From Vallitalea guaymasensis (GTDB taxonomy: Bacteria; Bacillota; Clostridia; Lachnospirales; Vallitaleaceae): a stretch of DNA of 64,000 nt. A program made the translations under genes and the position numbers. The stretch's first letter is position 1. The number at the start of each line of letters is the position of its first letter. The stretch spans positions 2,666,001 through 2,730,000 of the forward strand of contig NZ_CP058561.1 in NCBI RefSeq assembly GCF_018141425.1, in the 5' to 3' direction. Shown piece after piece: positions 36,852-46,784 of this stretch. The notes beneath the pieces were generated by a model that was given only the letters and a program-made list of their open reading frames with translations, had not been told where the DNA came from and ran no database searches.

Positions 36852-39371
36852 TTAATAACATTTCTTGGAACATCTAATACCTATAGCCCCTGCAAGTATA
36901 ATATCCGATTCTGCATTAGAACAAGTATAACATTCTATACTTGTAATTTCTTTATGAGAAGTATTTATCCATTCAAAACCGTAGAGTGTGGCATAATCTC
37001 CACTAGGGGTTCTGGCTTCAACATAAGGGTCTGCAAAATAAGTTCCAGAATATCCTACATGACGATAATATTCCATTTTCATTGGTTCCAATGCACGCTT
37101 GTTCCATGAGGCAATACATACACCATATTCAATAGGTATTTCTTGGGAAGTACCATCCCTATAGCTGATAGTATAACATCCTATCTTTTCTAAACTGGAA
37201 GAGGGTACAATTGAGATACTTTGTGATGCGCCATGTAAGAATATAATACTCTCAATATTACCCACTTCACGGATTATTATTTTATTACCAGGAGGTATTT
37301 GCTGTATATTTGAAGTATCAAATGTAATTCCTCTTAGTACAATTGGCTGGGCAGAATTAATAGCTTCAACCAGTTCAGGAGAAGGCTTTTTATAAGGTGT
37401 GGGCAAATGAAGAATCTCTCTCTTGACGGATTTATCTAAAGAGGGTGACATAACACTCTGAAGATTAGAGCGAATTTTAGGCATAAGGTTGCTGATGATC
37501 TTCTCATAACTGCAACGCATATTAGAATCATATTTATCCGACCAAAGTGCATTAGCAGTATAAATCATGTCATATAGTTTTCCTTTTTGCCCTAGAACTT
37601 TTTCATCAAGACGACACCATGTAGAGATTTCTCCGCCAATTATACCTTTCTTCCTGATACGATTTTCAAAACGGGGAAAATGGCTGGAGTAAAGATTACC
37701 AAATGCCACTTGAAAGCCATGATTTAATAGGTGGTCCTCAATATCATGATTAAGAGAGAAGTACCAAATGAAGTCCAATAGAATAATATCTTTTGGTATT
37801 TTATCAATTGCAGGAGAAGTCTTATAACGGGTAGTATTTTGAAGCATATCTCCCCATATCATCATCTTGAGATTCTTTTTTTTCAAGTATTCGTATATTC
37901 TTCTTACGTGTATAGCAAATAAATCAGCAGGCTCCTTGTTTTTGCATTTTGGGCAAATACCTATTTGATAGCATTCATCATGCCCCATATGTACATATTT
38001 TGTTGGACATACTACTTCTATGATTTCATCTATCAATTCAAAAATCAGCTTATAACATTCTTCATTTGATGGGCAGTAGCTGTGGTGATAGAAAGTGTTT
38101 GGAGGCTGATCTGTGGAACGTTTGTCAACAGCTAAAGTTTCCTGTGGTGTCCCAGATGTTTCAGCTAATTCAGGATGTGCAAGTGTAATATACTGAACAT
38201 GACTCAGAGACTGTATTTCTGGGATAACCTCTATTCCATAGCTACGAGCATACTCAATTAGATCTGCAACTTCTGTTTTTTCAAGAACCTTTCCTCCTGC
38301 TATCATGTCACTATGATGTAACTTAGGCCATTCACCAGAATCACTTTTCTTAACTGCATTTCTCCAAGCCTCATTGATTTCAGGGTGACTATCAAAACGC
38401 ATTCCAGCTGTAATTTGTAAGAATATGGTATTGATATGCATAGGTACCAGTAAATATCTAATAAGACGGTAGAAAAAAGGAATTTCTTCACGAGGAGGTA
38501 ATCCCAAATGAACCCCACGTAAGGGCATATAAGGAGAGTCTGTAACTTGACACTCCATAATTTTATCATCATCTATCATTTGAAGAACAGCTTCGACTCC
38601 ATAAATCAATCCACTTCTGTCAGATGCAAGGATTTCTACACTACCATTGTTGCTATGAACTTCATATTTTTCTGATGGTATATTCCCTAGTACGGAATGA
38701 TTACATTTTCTTATGATAAAAGCGTTATTACTATTATGATATTCTTTTTGCATTACAAGAGAATAATATTTTGATGTTTTTTCTTTCAATAGATTAGCCG
38801 CAAAAAATACATCGTCATCTTCCAAATTAGCTATAATTATTTTAGGGACAGCCATATGTTTATTACCAGATTTGTATTCAATCTTATTAGGTATAGGATA
38901 AATTACTGTTCCATCAAAGGTTGAACCGAATACATCTAATTCCTCAAGTACAATGTTCTTAAGACAGCTTTCTAAGCGTATAATAATACTATCGCAGGAT
39001 AAAGCAACCAATACATTAATATCTCTTTGCTCCAAAAAACCATCTGTTTTGGGTTCGTATTTTCCTGCTTTCATATAATTACCATTCTTCCCTTTATATA
39101 ATACGGAAACAGATTTTATAACTGAATCCTTGCTTTGTTTTATAAAAACATTGTCTATAAAACATTTTTGGGAAAAACTCATATGAATATCTACACCTGT
39201 TTCTAATACGGAATTCCAATTCCAAAAAACAGGTTTTGATAATAGACCATTACTGGAATTATAATCATTCAATATGCCATCGGGTGGCATTTTATGGGTT
39301 GTTCCTCTTTTATAATAAGTAATTTTAATCTTTACGTTTGATTGTGGCTTACTCAATGATCCGATATACAT
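36852..39371 (-). CDS. GH20 beta-N-acetylhexosaminidase, intracellular
   Basis: 839 residues from ATG 39371 (SD AAAGGGG). The upstream in-frame ATG 39404 lies inside a terminator and is rejected. After an N-terminal domain (about 1-150), a GH20b-like region (about 160-270) and the TIM barrel follow; the catalytic pair is Asp465-Glu466 in HMGHDECYQIG, then a CPKC loop and MMIWGDML. GH20 uses substrate-assisted catalysis to release terminal GlcNAc or GalNAc. There is no signal peptide, so it works inside the cell, downstream of the sugar transporter genes in the same direction. Confidence 0.9.
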   Translation of the reverse strand: MYIGSLSKPQSNVKIKITYYKRGTTHKMPPDGILNDYNSSNGLLSKPVFWNWNSVLETGVDIHMSFSQKCFIDNVFIKQSKDSVIKSVSVLYKGKNGNYMKAGKYEPKTDGFLEQRDINVLVALSCDSIIIRLESCLKNIVLEELDVFGSTFDGTVIYPIPNKIEYKSGNKHMAVPKIIIANLEDDDVFFAANLLKEKTSKYYSLVMQKEYHNSNNAFIIRKCNHSVLGNIPSEKYEVHSNNGSVEILASDRSGLIYGVEAVLQMIDDDKIMECQVTDSPYMPLRGVHLGLPPREEIPFFYRLIRYLLVPMHINTIFLQITAGMRFDSHPEINEAWRNAVKKSDSGEWPKLHHSDMIAGGKVLEKTEVADLIEYARSYGIEVIPEIQSLSHVQYITLAHPELAETSGTPQETLAVDKRSTDQPPNTFYHHSYCPSNEECYKLIFELIDEIIEVVCPTKYVHMGHDECYQIGICPKCKNKEPADLFAIHVRRIYEYLKKKNLKMMIWGDMLQNTTRYKTSPAIDKIPKDIILLDFIWYFSLNHDIEDHLLNHGFQVAFGNLYSSHFPRFENRIRKKGIIGGEISTWCRLDEKVLGQKGKLYDMIYTANALWSDKYDSNMRCSYEKIISNLMPKIRSNLQSVMSPSLDKSVKREILHLPTPYKKPSPELVEAINSAQPIVLRGITFDTSNIQQIPPGNKIIIREVGNIESIIFLHGASQSISIVPSSSLEKIGCYTISYRDGTSQEIPIEYGVCIASWNKRALEPMKMEYYRHVGYSGTYFADPYVEARTPSGDYATLYGFEWINTSHKEITSIECYTCSNAESDIILAGAIGIRCSKKCY

Positions 39372-39396
39372 GTTTATACCCCTTTTTTGATTTATA

Positions 39397-39432
39397 ATAA
39401 ACACTCACATCAATTCAAAGTGAGTGTTTATT
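39397..39432 (-). terminator. Intergenic terminator between solute-binding protein and GH20
   Basis: AATAAACACTCAC/GTGAGTGTTTATT perfect 13-bp stem with a 10-base loop, between the stop of the binding-protein gene and the GH20 start. Partial readthrough would give less enzyme than transporter, as is common after binding-protein genes. Confidence 0.75.
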
Positions 39433-39449
39433 AAGATATGGTTTATTAC

Positions 39450-41069
39450 TTATTTTGATGATATATATCTATCGTAAGCGTTTTGATATATAGTTATCAT
39501 CTTTTCCATTTTCATTTGTTTCAATTTCTTTATATATGTATCCCACTCTTCATCAATACCGCCATTCATCATCCATTTAGCAGTCATTTCTTTAACATAG
39601 TTTATAACATCAGTCTTAATAGTTGCTAACTCTTCATTTTCCTCGATAGTCATATATATTTGTGGATAATTTGTATCAACAACATATGGTTTATACATTT
39701 TATCACACTCTTTTTTCTCGATGTCCTTTTCAGAGTATTTAATATTTTGAACCATATCTTTTGTCAAGAAATGCATACCATTCTGACCTGGGGATTGTTC
39801 ATGTCTTAAGTTACTTAAGTTCTTTCCTTCTGGTGGTTGAATAAACTCTATTTTACCCTCGTCATTCTTTTTAATAGCTACATCAAATAGTCCATAGTAT
39901 TCTTGATAGGCTATATCTGATTCATAGTGCTCATTAGCCCATCTCATAGCTATCTCAGGATTTTTACAAGCTGATGTAATTACAAATGAACATTTACTGA
40001 AAGTTCCATCACGCTTATTCCACATTTGATGACCTTTTGGTCCTTTTAATGGAGGAATGACAACATAATTTTCATTTCTATCACCAAAAGTTTGAACTAA
40101 ACCCCAACCTGTAAGCGCTCCAATTATTTGTTCTTCTGATTTCGTTCTGGACACTTTTGCACTATACACACTACCATCCTGTGTAAAAGCTTCTTCATCA
40201 GCTAGTTCCTCAGTAAAGAGCTTGTGGAAATATTTAACGGCTTCTTTATATTCTGGTTTGATTGCTATGAATTCAATCTTATCATTTACAACAGCTATTT
40301 TTTTGCTATTATCCAAGATACCAAATGAACCCATCAAAGAATATATACCAGAAATATGATGTGAACCTCTGAAAGTAAAAGGTATTTCATCATCCATTCC
40401 ATTGCCATTCAGGTCGTTATGCTCCTTAAAAGCTTTTAATACTTCATAAAACTCATCTGTAGTTGTAGGTATTGGTTTGCCTACTTTATCAAGCCAGGTC
40501 TTATTTATCATGAGAACATCATTTGTAAGTGGTGAGCTCTCATCCAATCTTGGCAAAGAGTAGATATGTCCATCTGGTGCAGTCAGCATTTTTTTGTATT
40601 CAGGATAGTCTTCAAACATTTTCTTAACATTTGGGGCATGTTTTTCTATTAAGTCTTCCAATGGAATCAATAAGCCTTGTAGTCCATATCGTAAGACTTC
40701 ATCATCACTTAATACCCAGCTACCATAAAATGCATCTGGTAAATCATTACTTGCAAAAATAAGATTCTTCTTTTCTGTCCAACCCTCTCCAGGGCTTAGG
40801 TCCCATTCGATTTTTACATTAGTTTTTTCTTCTAACTCTTGAAAAAACTTTAATTCATCAAAAGGTCTCACATAAGGTTTCTTAGATGAAGCCATTTTAA
40901 TTGTAACTGGCTCATTTACAATAGGTAAACCCTCTTCATTAAAATTCTCTTCAATGTTAGTTGCTGTTGTTACATCATTTTGACCTCCTTTTTTTCCACC
41001 ACATCCAGTTAATGTCAAAGTAAATATTAGTGTCACTAGTAATGTGAATGATATTAATTTTTTTTTCAT
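39450..41069 (-). CDS. ABC sugar-binding lipoprotein (YtcQ/LipO-like)
   Basis: 539 residues. Signal peptide with lipobox LTGC (Cys23) followed by Gly/Lys linker, then a long extracellular solute-binding domain of family 1 (DLPDAFYGS, LPRLDESSPLTNDVLMINKTWLDKVGKP, NGNGMDDEIPF). Proteins of this length belong to the YtcQ/LplA group that binds complex oligosaccharides. It belongs to an operon with two permeases and a GH20 enzyme, suggesting GlcNAc- or GalNAc-containing glycans as ligand. ATG with GGAG upstream. Confidence 0.92.
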   Translation of the reverse strand: MKKKLISFTLLVTLIFTLTLTGCGGKKGGQNDVTTATNIEENFNEEGLPIVNEPVTIKMASSKKPYVRPFDELKFFQELEEKTNVKIEWDLSPGEGWTEKKNLIFASNDLPDAFYGSWVLSDDEVLRYGLQGLLIPLEDLIEKHAPNVKKMFEDYPEYKKMLTAPDGHIYSLPRLDESSPLTNDVLMINKTWLDKVGKPIPTTTDEFYEVLKAFKEHNDLNGNGMDDEIPFTFRGSHHISGIYSLMGSFGILDNSKKIAVVNDKIEFIAIKPEYKEAVKYFHKLFTEELADEEAFTQDGSVYSAKVSRTKSEEQIIGALTGWGLVQTFGDRNENYVVIPPLKGPKGHQMWNKRDGTFSKCSFVITSACKNPEIAMRWANEHYESDIAYQEYYGLFDVAIKKNDEGKIEFIQPPEGKNLSNLRHEQSPGQNGMHFLTKDMVQNIKYSEKDIEKKECDKMYKPYVVDTNYPQIYMTIEENEELATIKTDVINYVKEMTAKWMMNGGIDEEWDTYIKKLKQMKMEKMITIYQNAYDRYISSK

Positions 41070-41115
41070 AAGCTCTCATCTCCATTATTTTTTTATGTTA
41101 AAATAATCAGATCTG

Positions 41116-42006
41116 CTAACCTTTAACAGACCCTATCATAACACCCTTAACAAAATATTTTTGTAGGAATGGGTATAAAACCAATAAAGGTAGACTAGCA
41201 ACGATAATCATACCGTATTTGATTAAGTCAGCAATATACTGTTGGTTATTTATATCATCAATATTATTCATCATTGCATCTTGCATCTGATTTTCAAGTA
41301 GTATTGAACGCAATATAAGTTGAAGAGGATATAATTTTTCATCTCTCAGATAAATTAAAGCAGTAAAAAATTCATTCCAATGGACAATACCATAAAACAG
41401 TACTAAAACAGCTATAATGGCTTTTGATAATGGTAGTACCACTCTTGTAAAAAACTTTATATGGGAGCAGCCGTCAATCACCGCAGCTTCATATAATTCT
41501 TCTGGAATAGAGCTTTGAAGGAAGCTTCTTGCAATAATTATGTTATAAACAGATACTGCACCTTTTAAAACCATAATAAGCCAATTGTTGATTAACCCCA
41601 GATGTTTCACAATAAGATAGGTGGGTATTAATCCACCATTGAAATACATAGTGATCATCAAGAATATCATCAATGCTTTTCGTCCAGAAAAATCTTTACG
41701 GGACAATGGATATGCTGTCATCATTGTCAAAAATATATTTATGGTAGTTCCTATCACAGTATATTTTATTGTGTTTTTGTAGCCAGATAAAATCAATCTG
41801 TCCTGAAATATTCTTTTGTATCCTTCAAAAGTGATATCTATAGGTAAAAACTTCAATTGTCCATTACTTACAGCTGTTGGGTCAGATATAGAAGCTATTA
41901 CAATAAAGTACAAAGGATACAGGACTATTATCAAGATACATGATAACAAGATATAATTTATAGTATCAAAGATTATATCATCTTTTGATATTTTCATTTT
42001 TCTCAT
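41116..42006 (-). CDS. ABC sugar permease, YtcP-type
   Basis: 296 residues with six predicted membrane helices and the CUT1 permease EAA loop (EELYEAAVIDGCSHIKFFTRVVLPLS), which contacts the ATPase. Together with the permease upstream it makes the membrane channel for the binding lipoprotein. No ATPase gene is in the cluster, so a shared MsmX-like ATPase encoded elsewhere probably powers it. ATG with AGAGGTGG. Confidence 0.95.
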   Translation of the reverse strand: MRKMKISKDDIIFDTINYILLSCILIIVLYPLYFIVIASISDPTAVSNGQLKFLPIDITFEGYKRIFQDRLILSGYKNTIKYTVIGTTINIFLTMMTAYPLSRKDFSGRKALMIFLMITMYFNGGLIPTYLIVKHLGLINNWLIMVLKGAVSVYNIIIARSFLQSSIPEELYEAAVIDGCSHIKFFTRVVLPLSKAIIAVLVLFYGIVHWNEFFTALIYLRDEKLYPLQLILRSILLENQMQDAMMNNIDDINNQQYIADLIKYGMIIVASLPLLVLYPFLQKYFVKGVMIGSVKG

Positions 42007-42025
42007 GGAAAACCACCTCTTTTCT

Positions 42026-42988
42026 TTACCACAGACTATTATTAGTCATTTTTCTGGATAATTTATTAACTGATACTAATAGGATTACATTCACAATGGT
42101 ATTAAATAATCCAATAGCTGAAGAATAACTGTATTGAGCTTGTAATAATCCTATTTTATATGTATAAGTCGCTATTATCTCAGATGCAGCTAGATTCAGA
42201 TCATTTTGCATCAAAAAAGCTTTTTGAAAACCGACACTCATTATTTTACCTATATTTAAAATGAGTAATATGATAGCTGTTGGCATTATAGATGGTAAAT
42301 CAATATTTTTTATGATTTGGCGTTTATTAGCTCCATCAACTCTAGCCGCTTCGTATAATTCTGGACTAATTCCTGATAAGGCTGCAAGGTATATAATTGT
42401 ACCCCATCCAGTATTTTGCCATATTCCAGACCATACATAAATACTTTTGAACCAGCTGTTTTCTGCCATGAAGAATATAGATTTTCCTCCAAGAGCAACT
42501 ATAATATTATTGATAAAACCAGAACGTGGAGATAAGAATATATAAAGCATACCTGTCAAAACAACTACAGATATAAAATGTGGTGCATAAGTTACTGTTT
42601 GTACAACTTTCTTGAATCTCTTATTTCTGGTTTGATTCAATAGTAATGCCATGATGATAGGTATAGGAAAACCTGCTACCAATTGATATAGACTTAGACC
42701 CAAGGTGTTTTTTAAGACTTTTATGAATTGATAAGAAGAGAAAAATCTCTCAAAATGTTTAAAACCAACCCAGGAACTACCGAAAATACCTTTCTGAGCG
42801 ACAAAATCTTTAAATGCAATTTGAACCCCATACATTGGAATATAGTTAAATATAATAAGATATACAACAGTAGGTATTATCAATAGGTATAGCTGATAAT
42901 CTTTTTTAATTACCTTGAGAAAACGGTTTTTGCTATATCTTTTATATTTTGGGATTGAACTTACTTTGTGGGATGTTGATATTTCCAT
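42026..42988 (-). CDS. ABC sugar permease, LplB/YteP-type
   Basis: 320 residues with about six membrane helices and an EAA loop (PELYEAARVDGANKRQIIKNIDLPSI). The N-terminal YLLIIPTVVYLIIFNYIPMYGVQIAFKDF block is characteristic of the LplB group. First gene of the sugar-transport operon, transcribed away from the AraC regulator. ATG with GGGAGG. Confidence 0.95.
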   Translation of the reverse strand: MEISTSHKVSSIPKYKRYSKNRFLKVIKKDYQLYLLIIPTVVYLIIFNYIPMYGVQIAFKDFVAQKGIFGSSWVGFKHFERFFSSYQFIKVLKNTLGLSLYQLVAGFPIPIIMALLLNQTRNKRFKKVVQTVTYAPHFISVVVLTGMLYIFLSPRSGFINNIIVALGGKSIFFMAENSWFKSIYVWSGIWQNTGWGTIIYLAALSGISPELYEAARVDGANKRQIIKNIDLPSIMPTAIILLILNIGKIMSVGFQKAFLMQNDLNLAASEIIATYTYKIGLLQAQYSYSSAIGLFNTIVNVILLVSVNKLSRKMTNNSLW

Positions 42989-43265
42989 TATTTGGCCTCC
43001 CTTTTTTTAGTATGAAATAATCATAAAGTACAAATTAGCTTTTGTATATATACATTAGTTTTATGTTATGCAATTAATAATTTTTATTGGTATAAATGAT
43101 ATTAGATTAAATTTTACAATTAATATATAGTTGAATTGAGGTCTAAAATATATACAATTGTTTATATGTATTCAATTGTTAATAATAGTCTACTTTTTTG
43201 CTTGAACTATAGTATAATGACTATACCGTTTATAACATTATACGACTTTGAAAGGTGTGTTCTAT

Positions 43266-45518
43266 TTGAAAATAAGAGTAAAACCTACACGTTTATTTGT
43301 AAATTATTTAATATCCTACGTTGGTATATTGTTTATTCCATTAATAATAATAGGAGCTATGGTTTACAGTAATTTCGTAAATATATTAACAGAAGAGATT
43401 ATCACTAATAACTTGAACAATTTATCAAAAGTGCAGTATGTCATAGATGGGAATCTTACACAAATAGAAAAAATCAGTAACCAAATCAATCTTGTTCCAA
43501 AACTGAAATCTTATGAGATGCATTATCATTGGATTAAAGCTGATACCATAAGAAATACTCTGTGTCATTATGTTACTACCAATAAGGATATTGACAATAT
43601 TTTTATATACTACCATGGGGATGAGTATTTATTTTCATCCACAAGTTCTTATACTTTTCCTATGTTTAAAGCTATCTACAATTATACTGATTGGTCTGTG
43701 GAAGATATGTATGAAGATATAGTCGAATTGAAACAAACACAACTGCGACCCTCAGAGAATGTCATTTACAACAAGGATCACTTGAAAAAATATATAACAC
43801 TTCTATATCCTCTTAATAGGAATACTTCAATTGAGGGTACAATTATTTTCATGATACCTGAAGAATCATTTCAGAGTGTCCTAAAAGATACGATTAACAC
43901 TTATAGAGGGAATTCATTTATCCTAGATGGTAATAACAATATAGTAACATGTCTGAAAGATAGTCCATATCTAAGAAGTAATGATTTTACATCATATTTG
44001 AAGGGGATTACAGCTAATCATTATACTGAAACTGTCACCTTAGACGATGAAAAATATTTCTTAACCTATGTTAAATCATCACAAACCGATTTTAAATATG
44101 TAAGTATGGTTCCTATTGATAAAGTTATGGGTAAAGTCAAGCATACCAAATACCGTATTTTCTATAGCCTGGTAATTATATTGGCTGTTGGGATCATTGT
44201 CATTTACTATACGATGCATATAAACTACACACCTATAAAACAATTAAAGAATTACGCAGTAAATCTTATTAAACCAGAAAAACAAGGTATGAATGCAATA
44301 GAGATATTACGTAGTACTATGGACACACTTACCAGTGAAAATAATCAACTTAGTAGTACTATTAAAGATAATACATCTGCAGCAAAAGATTACTTATTAT
44401 TTTGTTTGTTCAAAGGACAAATTGATAGTAACGAAGATTTTAATAAAAAAGGTGAGAGAATAAACCTTTCATTAACAAAATCTTGTTATAGAGCAATTTT
44501 GTTTAAGTTGAATGGATTAAATACAAAAGAAAAGAAGATATATATTATTGAGCAATTACATATTTTATTAAATAATCCTTTTGAAGCTTTTGGAAGAGAA
44601 CTTATTGATGAGAATAATGTTATTTTTTTACTTGCTTCAGATGACAGTGATATTGAGATTCTTCAGAGAAAGCTATTATCCATACAAGATTTTTTTAAGG
44701 AACACGACCTAATAATTACAATAGGTGTAGGGAATAGTTATACTGAACTAAATCAAATGCCCAATTCATATCTGGAAGCTTGTACAGCTATAGATTATAG
44801 ATTTGTAAAAGGTAATGATCAGATTATCTATTACAACGAGATAGTGATAGACTCCTCAAAATTTGTAAAGCCTCCTAATGACCTTAACAAATTGAGTGTT
44901 GCAATCAAGCAGGGAAATACAGAGCAAGTAGACCAAATACTTGTTAACATACTCTCATATATTAAGGATAATAATCCACCCCTTTTTATAGTAAAAAGAT
45001 TATGTTATGAACTTATTAATTCAGTAACTAAAACAATGAATGATATTAATAAAGAGTATGCTGTTCCTTTTAAAAGACTGCCTCATGTCTTTTCTTTAAG
45101 CGAATTTGAGACAGTTGACCATCTTACGAAGATTATTAAGAGGGTGTGCATCAATGTTTGTTCTTACATAAATGATAATCAGGAAATGTTTACTTCTGAA
45201 TTAGCGAATCAAGTAGTCAACTATGTTAAAGAGAATTATTCATCCTGCGATTTTTCAGTTAAGAGTATAGCCCAAAAATTCAATATGTCAGTTCCATACT
45301 TAAGTCAATTTTTTAAAAACCATACAAATCTGACCATACAAGACTATACAACATCATTGAAGATAGATAAGGCTAAGGAATTATTGATTTCGACCAAAAT
45401 GACAATTAATCAGATAGCAGAAGAAGTGGGGTATTATAATGTGACGAGTTTTATTAGAAGGTTTAAACAGCTGATAGGGACTACACCAGGTAGGTATAGG
45501 AAAGATTATAAAAATTGA
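43266..45518 (+). CDS. AraC-family regulator with membrane-spanning sensor
   Basis: 750 residues from TTG 43266 (AAAGGTG eight bases upstream). Membrane helix at about 10-33, extracellular sensor region (about 34-295, Cache-like), second helix (about 297-318), a linker with coiled coil, and two AraC helix-turn-helix motifs at the end (SVKSIAQKFNMSVPYLSQFFK and MTINQIAEEVGYYNVTSFIRRFKQ). This YtdP/YesN-like design senses a ligand outside and activates transport genes directly. Divergent from the sugar operon, so it is its likely regulator. -10 TATAAT at 43213-43218. Confidence 0.92.
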   Translation: MKIRVKPTRLFVNYLISYVGILFIPLIIIGAMVYSNFVNILTEEIITNNLNNLSKVQYVIDGNLTQIEKISNQINLVPKLKSYEMHYHWIKADTIRNTLCHYVTTNKDIDNIFIYYHGDEYLFSSTSSYTFPMFKAIYNYTDWSVEDMYEDIVELKQTQLRPSENVIYNKDHLKKYITLLYPLNRNTSIEGTIIFMIPEESFQSVLKDTINTYRGNSFILDGNNNIVTCLKDSPYLRSNDFTSYLKGITANHYTETVTLDDEKYFLTYVKSSQTDFKYVSMVPIDKVMGKVKHTKYRIFYSLVIILAVGIIVIYYTMHINYTPIKQLKNYAVNLIKPEKQGMNAIEILRSTMDTLTSENNQLSSTIKDNTSAAKDYLLFCLFKGQIDSNEDFNKKGERINLSLTKSCYRAILFKLNGLNTKEKKIYIIEQLHILLNNPFEAFGRELIDENNVIFLLASDDSDIEILQRKLLSIQDFFKEHDLIITIGVGNSYTELNQMPNSYLEACTAIDYRFVKGNDQIIYYNEIVIDSSKFVKPPNDLNKLSVAIKQGNTEQVDQILVNILSYIKDNNPPLFIVKRLCYELINSVTKTMNDINKEYAVPFKRLPHVFSLSEFETVDHLTKIIKRVCINVCSYINDNQEMFTSELANQVVNYVKENYSSCDFSVKSIAQKFNMSVPYLSQFFKNHTNLTIQDYTTSLKIDKAKELLISTKMTINQIAEEVGYYNVTSFIRRFKQLIGTTPGRYRKDYKN

Positions 45519-45812
45519 TGACCCTTTAAATATAGGAAGGTTTTAGAAAAATAACCTTTTGATTGGAAGTTAGCTATGTAAGGAAAATCACTTTATGAAC
45601 ATATATTTATTTTTAGAGCAATAAAAACATAATATTGTTTTATATGTTGCTTTGTAGAAATTAAGCAATTTTAAGTATTAATAATAATTAGTTGGCTATA
45701 AAATTCTATTGTTTTTATATAATTTATAAGTATACAAGTGAGTTTTTTGTAATATTATGATATAATATATAAAAGCAGATAATAAACTAGATATATTCTT
45801 GGAGAAACAACT

Positions 45813-46214
45813 ATGATAGAGAGATTTGATATAGATAAACTAGATAAAAAAGCTTATATAATTGGAAAACTAAATAAAAAAACTATTGACCTGTTAAAGT
45901 TGCATATAGATGAAACAGATATAATTATAGGTGAAGATAAAATAAGATATACTCTTAAACACAAAAATGAATTTAAAGATGATGAAGAATATAAAAGGTG
46001 TATAGAATTAGCACCTGATATAATTGCTAATCCAGATTATATAGGAATGCATCCAAATAAAAAAAGTATTGAGTATATAAAAATTTTAGACAAAACATTA
46101 GTAGTTGCAGTAAGGATTAAACCTAAGGGTGTCTTATGGGTGAAAACAATATTTACAATTACTACTGATAAGCTAGAAAAGTATATAAGAAGTGGTAGTT
46201 TAAAAAGGTATTGA
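45813..46214 (+). CDS. Possible PBECR-type (BECR-fold) nuclease-like protein
   Basis: 133 residues, basic, no signal peptide. The pattern IGEDKIRYTLKHKNEF, APDIIANPDYIGMHPNKKSIEY, LDKTLVVAVRI and WVKTIFTIT is like the phage Barnase-EndoU-ColicinE5/D-RelE (PBECR) families: an early RxT-x-H block, an I-x-x-P-D-x-I turn, and a V-K-T-[IA] strand. Such proteins are RNase-like and occur in phage, polymorphic-toxin and toxin-antitoxin contexts. This is pattern reading, not a database match. An extended -10 TGATATAAT lies at 45758-45766; ATG with GGAG. The -35 of an RNA gene overlaps its stop codon. Confidence 0.55.
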   Translation: MIERFDIDKLDKKAYIIGKLNKKTIDLLKLHIDETDIIIGEDKIRYTLKHKNEFKDDEEYKRCIELAPDIIANPDYIGMHPNKKSIEYIKILDKTLVVAVRIKPKGVLWVKTIFTITTDKLEKYIRSGSLKRY

Positions 46215-46239
46215 CATAAGATGAGATTATATGTATAAT
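46211..46239 (+). promoter_or_regulatory. Perfect sigma-A promoter
   Basis: TTGACA (46211-46216), 17-bp spacer, TATAAT (46234-46239): full consensus in both boxes. The -35 overlaps the stop codon of the PBECR-like gene. It points to a start near 46246 with no coding frame behind it. Confidence 0.8.
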
Positions 46240-46245
46240 AAAACT

Positions 46246-46404
46246 AACTATTACATATGATATGATGATAAGTTATTTGAGGGCAGAACAGGCAGCTGCC
46301 ACGCCTATATTTTTTATAGGTCTGAAAAGAGATGTAGGATACGCCTCCCTACCAAATAACTTATCTTAGATAATAAACATTTCTATAATTAGAGGTGTTT
46401 TTTT
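46246..46404 (+). ncRNA. Unrecognised structured RNA, about 160 nt
   Basis: Begins about 7 bases after a full-consensus promoter and ends at an intrinsic terminator. Inside, GATAAGTTATTTG (46267-46279) and its exact complement (46353-46365) make a perfect 13-bp closing stem around about 73 bases holding three hairpins: GGCAG/CTGCC (46282-46286 with 46295-46299), CCTATA/TATAGG (46304-46309 with 46315-46320) and GTAGG/CCTAC (46334-46338 with 46348-46352). ACGCCT occurs twice (46301 and 46341). There is no coding frame of note. It does not match any riboswitch, 6S, SRP or tmRNA layout I know. Confidence 0.7.
46376..46404 (+). terminator. Terminator of the unrecognised RNA
   Basis: Nine-bp stem AACATTTCT/AGAGGTGTT with two G-U pairs, 6-base loop, then a run of seven T counted from the end of the stem. 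Confidence 0.8.
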
Positions 46405-46405
46405 A

Positions 46406-46738
46406 TTATTCTTTTTTTAGTTCCTGAACTTCATACATGTGTTTTAATTCGCTAATAGCTAATTTTCTGTTGATATAATCTAATTTATTATAATTTAGTA
46501 GTACTTCTTTTTCATCATTTCTTATATTGTTATTAACGGTTGAACCACTTAAAAGCCAATCTGCTGACAAATTATATTCGTTTTTTAGAGTTAACAAGGT
46601 TTTTCCTGATGGTATTACTTTATTATTTTCAATGTCACTTAAATTTCCTGTTGAAATTCCAGTTGCTTCATGTATTGCTTTTAAAGTCAACTTATTAGCT
46701 TTTCTAAAATATCTTAATCTGTTGCCTATAGTATTCAA
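46406..46738 (-). CDS. XRE-family helix-turn-helix repressor
   Basis: 110 residues starting at TTG 46738 (AAGGAG ten bases upstream). Residues 5-63 are a Cro/C1-type helix-turn-helix (LTLKAIHEATGISTGNLSDIENNKVIPSGKTLLTLKNEYNLSADWLLSG), followed by a short helical tail for dimerisation. It is divergent from a strong promoter holding a palindrome, the expected operator. It ends at the terminator of the RNA gene from the other side. Probably represses the 69-codon gene and perhaps itself. Confidence 0.88.
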   Translation of the reverse strand: MNTIGNRLRYFRKANKLTLKAIHEATGISTGNLSDIENNKVIPSGKTLLTLKNEYNLSADWLLSGSTVNNNIRNDEKEVLLNYNKLDYINRKLAISELKHMYEVQELKKE

Positions 46739-46784
46739 GTATTAGATCTCCTTTCTCAAAAACTCTAAAAATCGAAAAAAACTA

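Noticed and set aside
43136-43372. 78-codon frame on the plus strand
   Set aside because: No SD; it overlaps the promoter and start of the AraC regulator in another frame.
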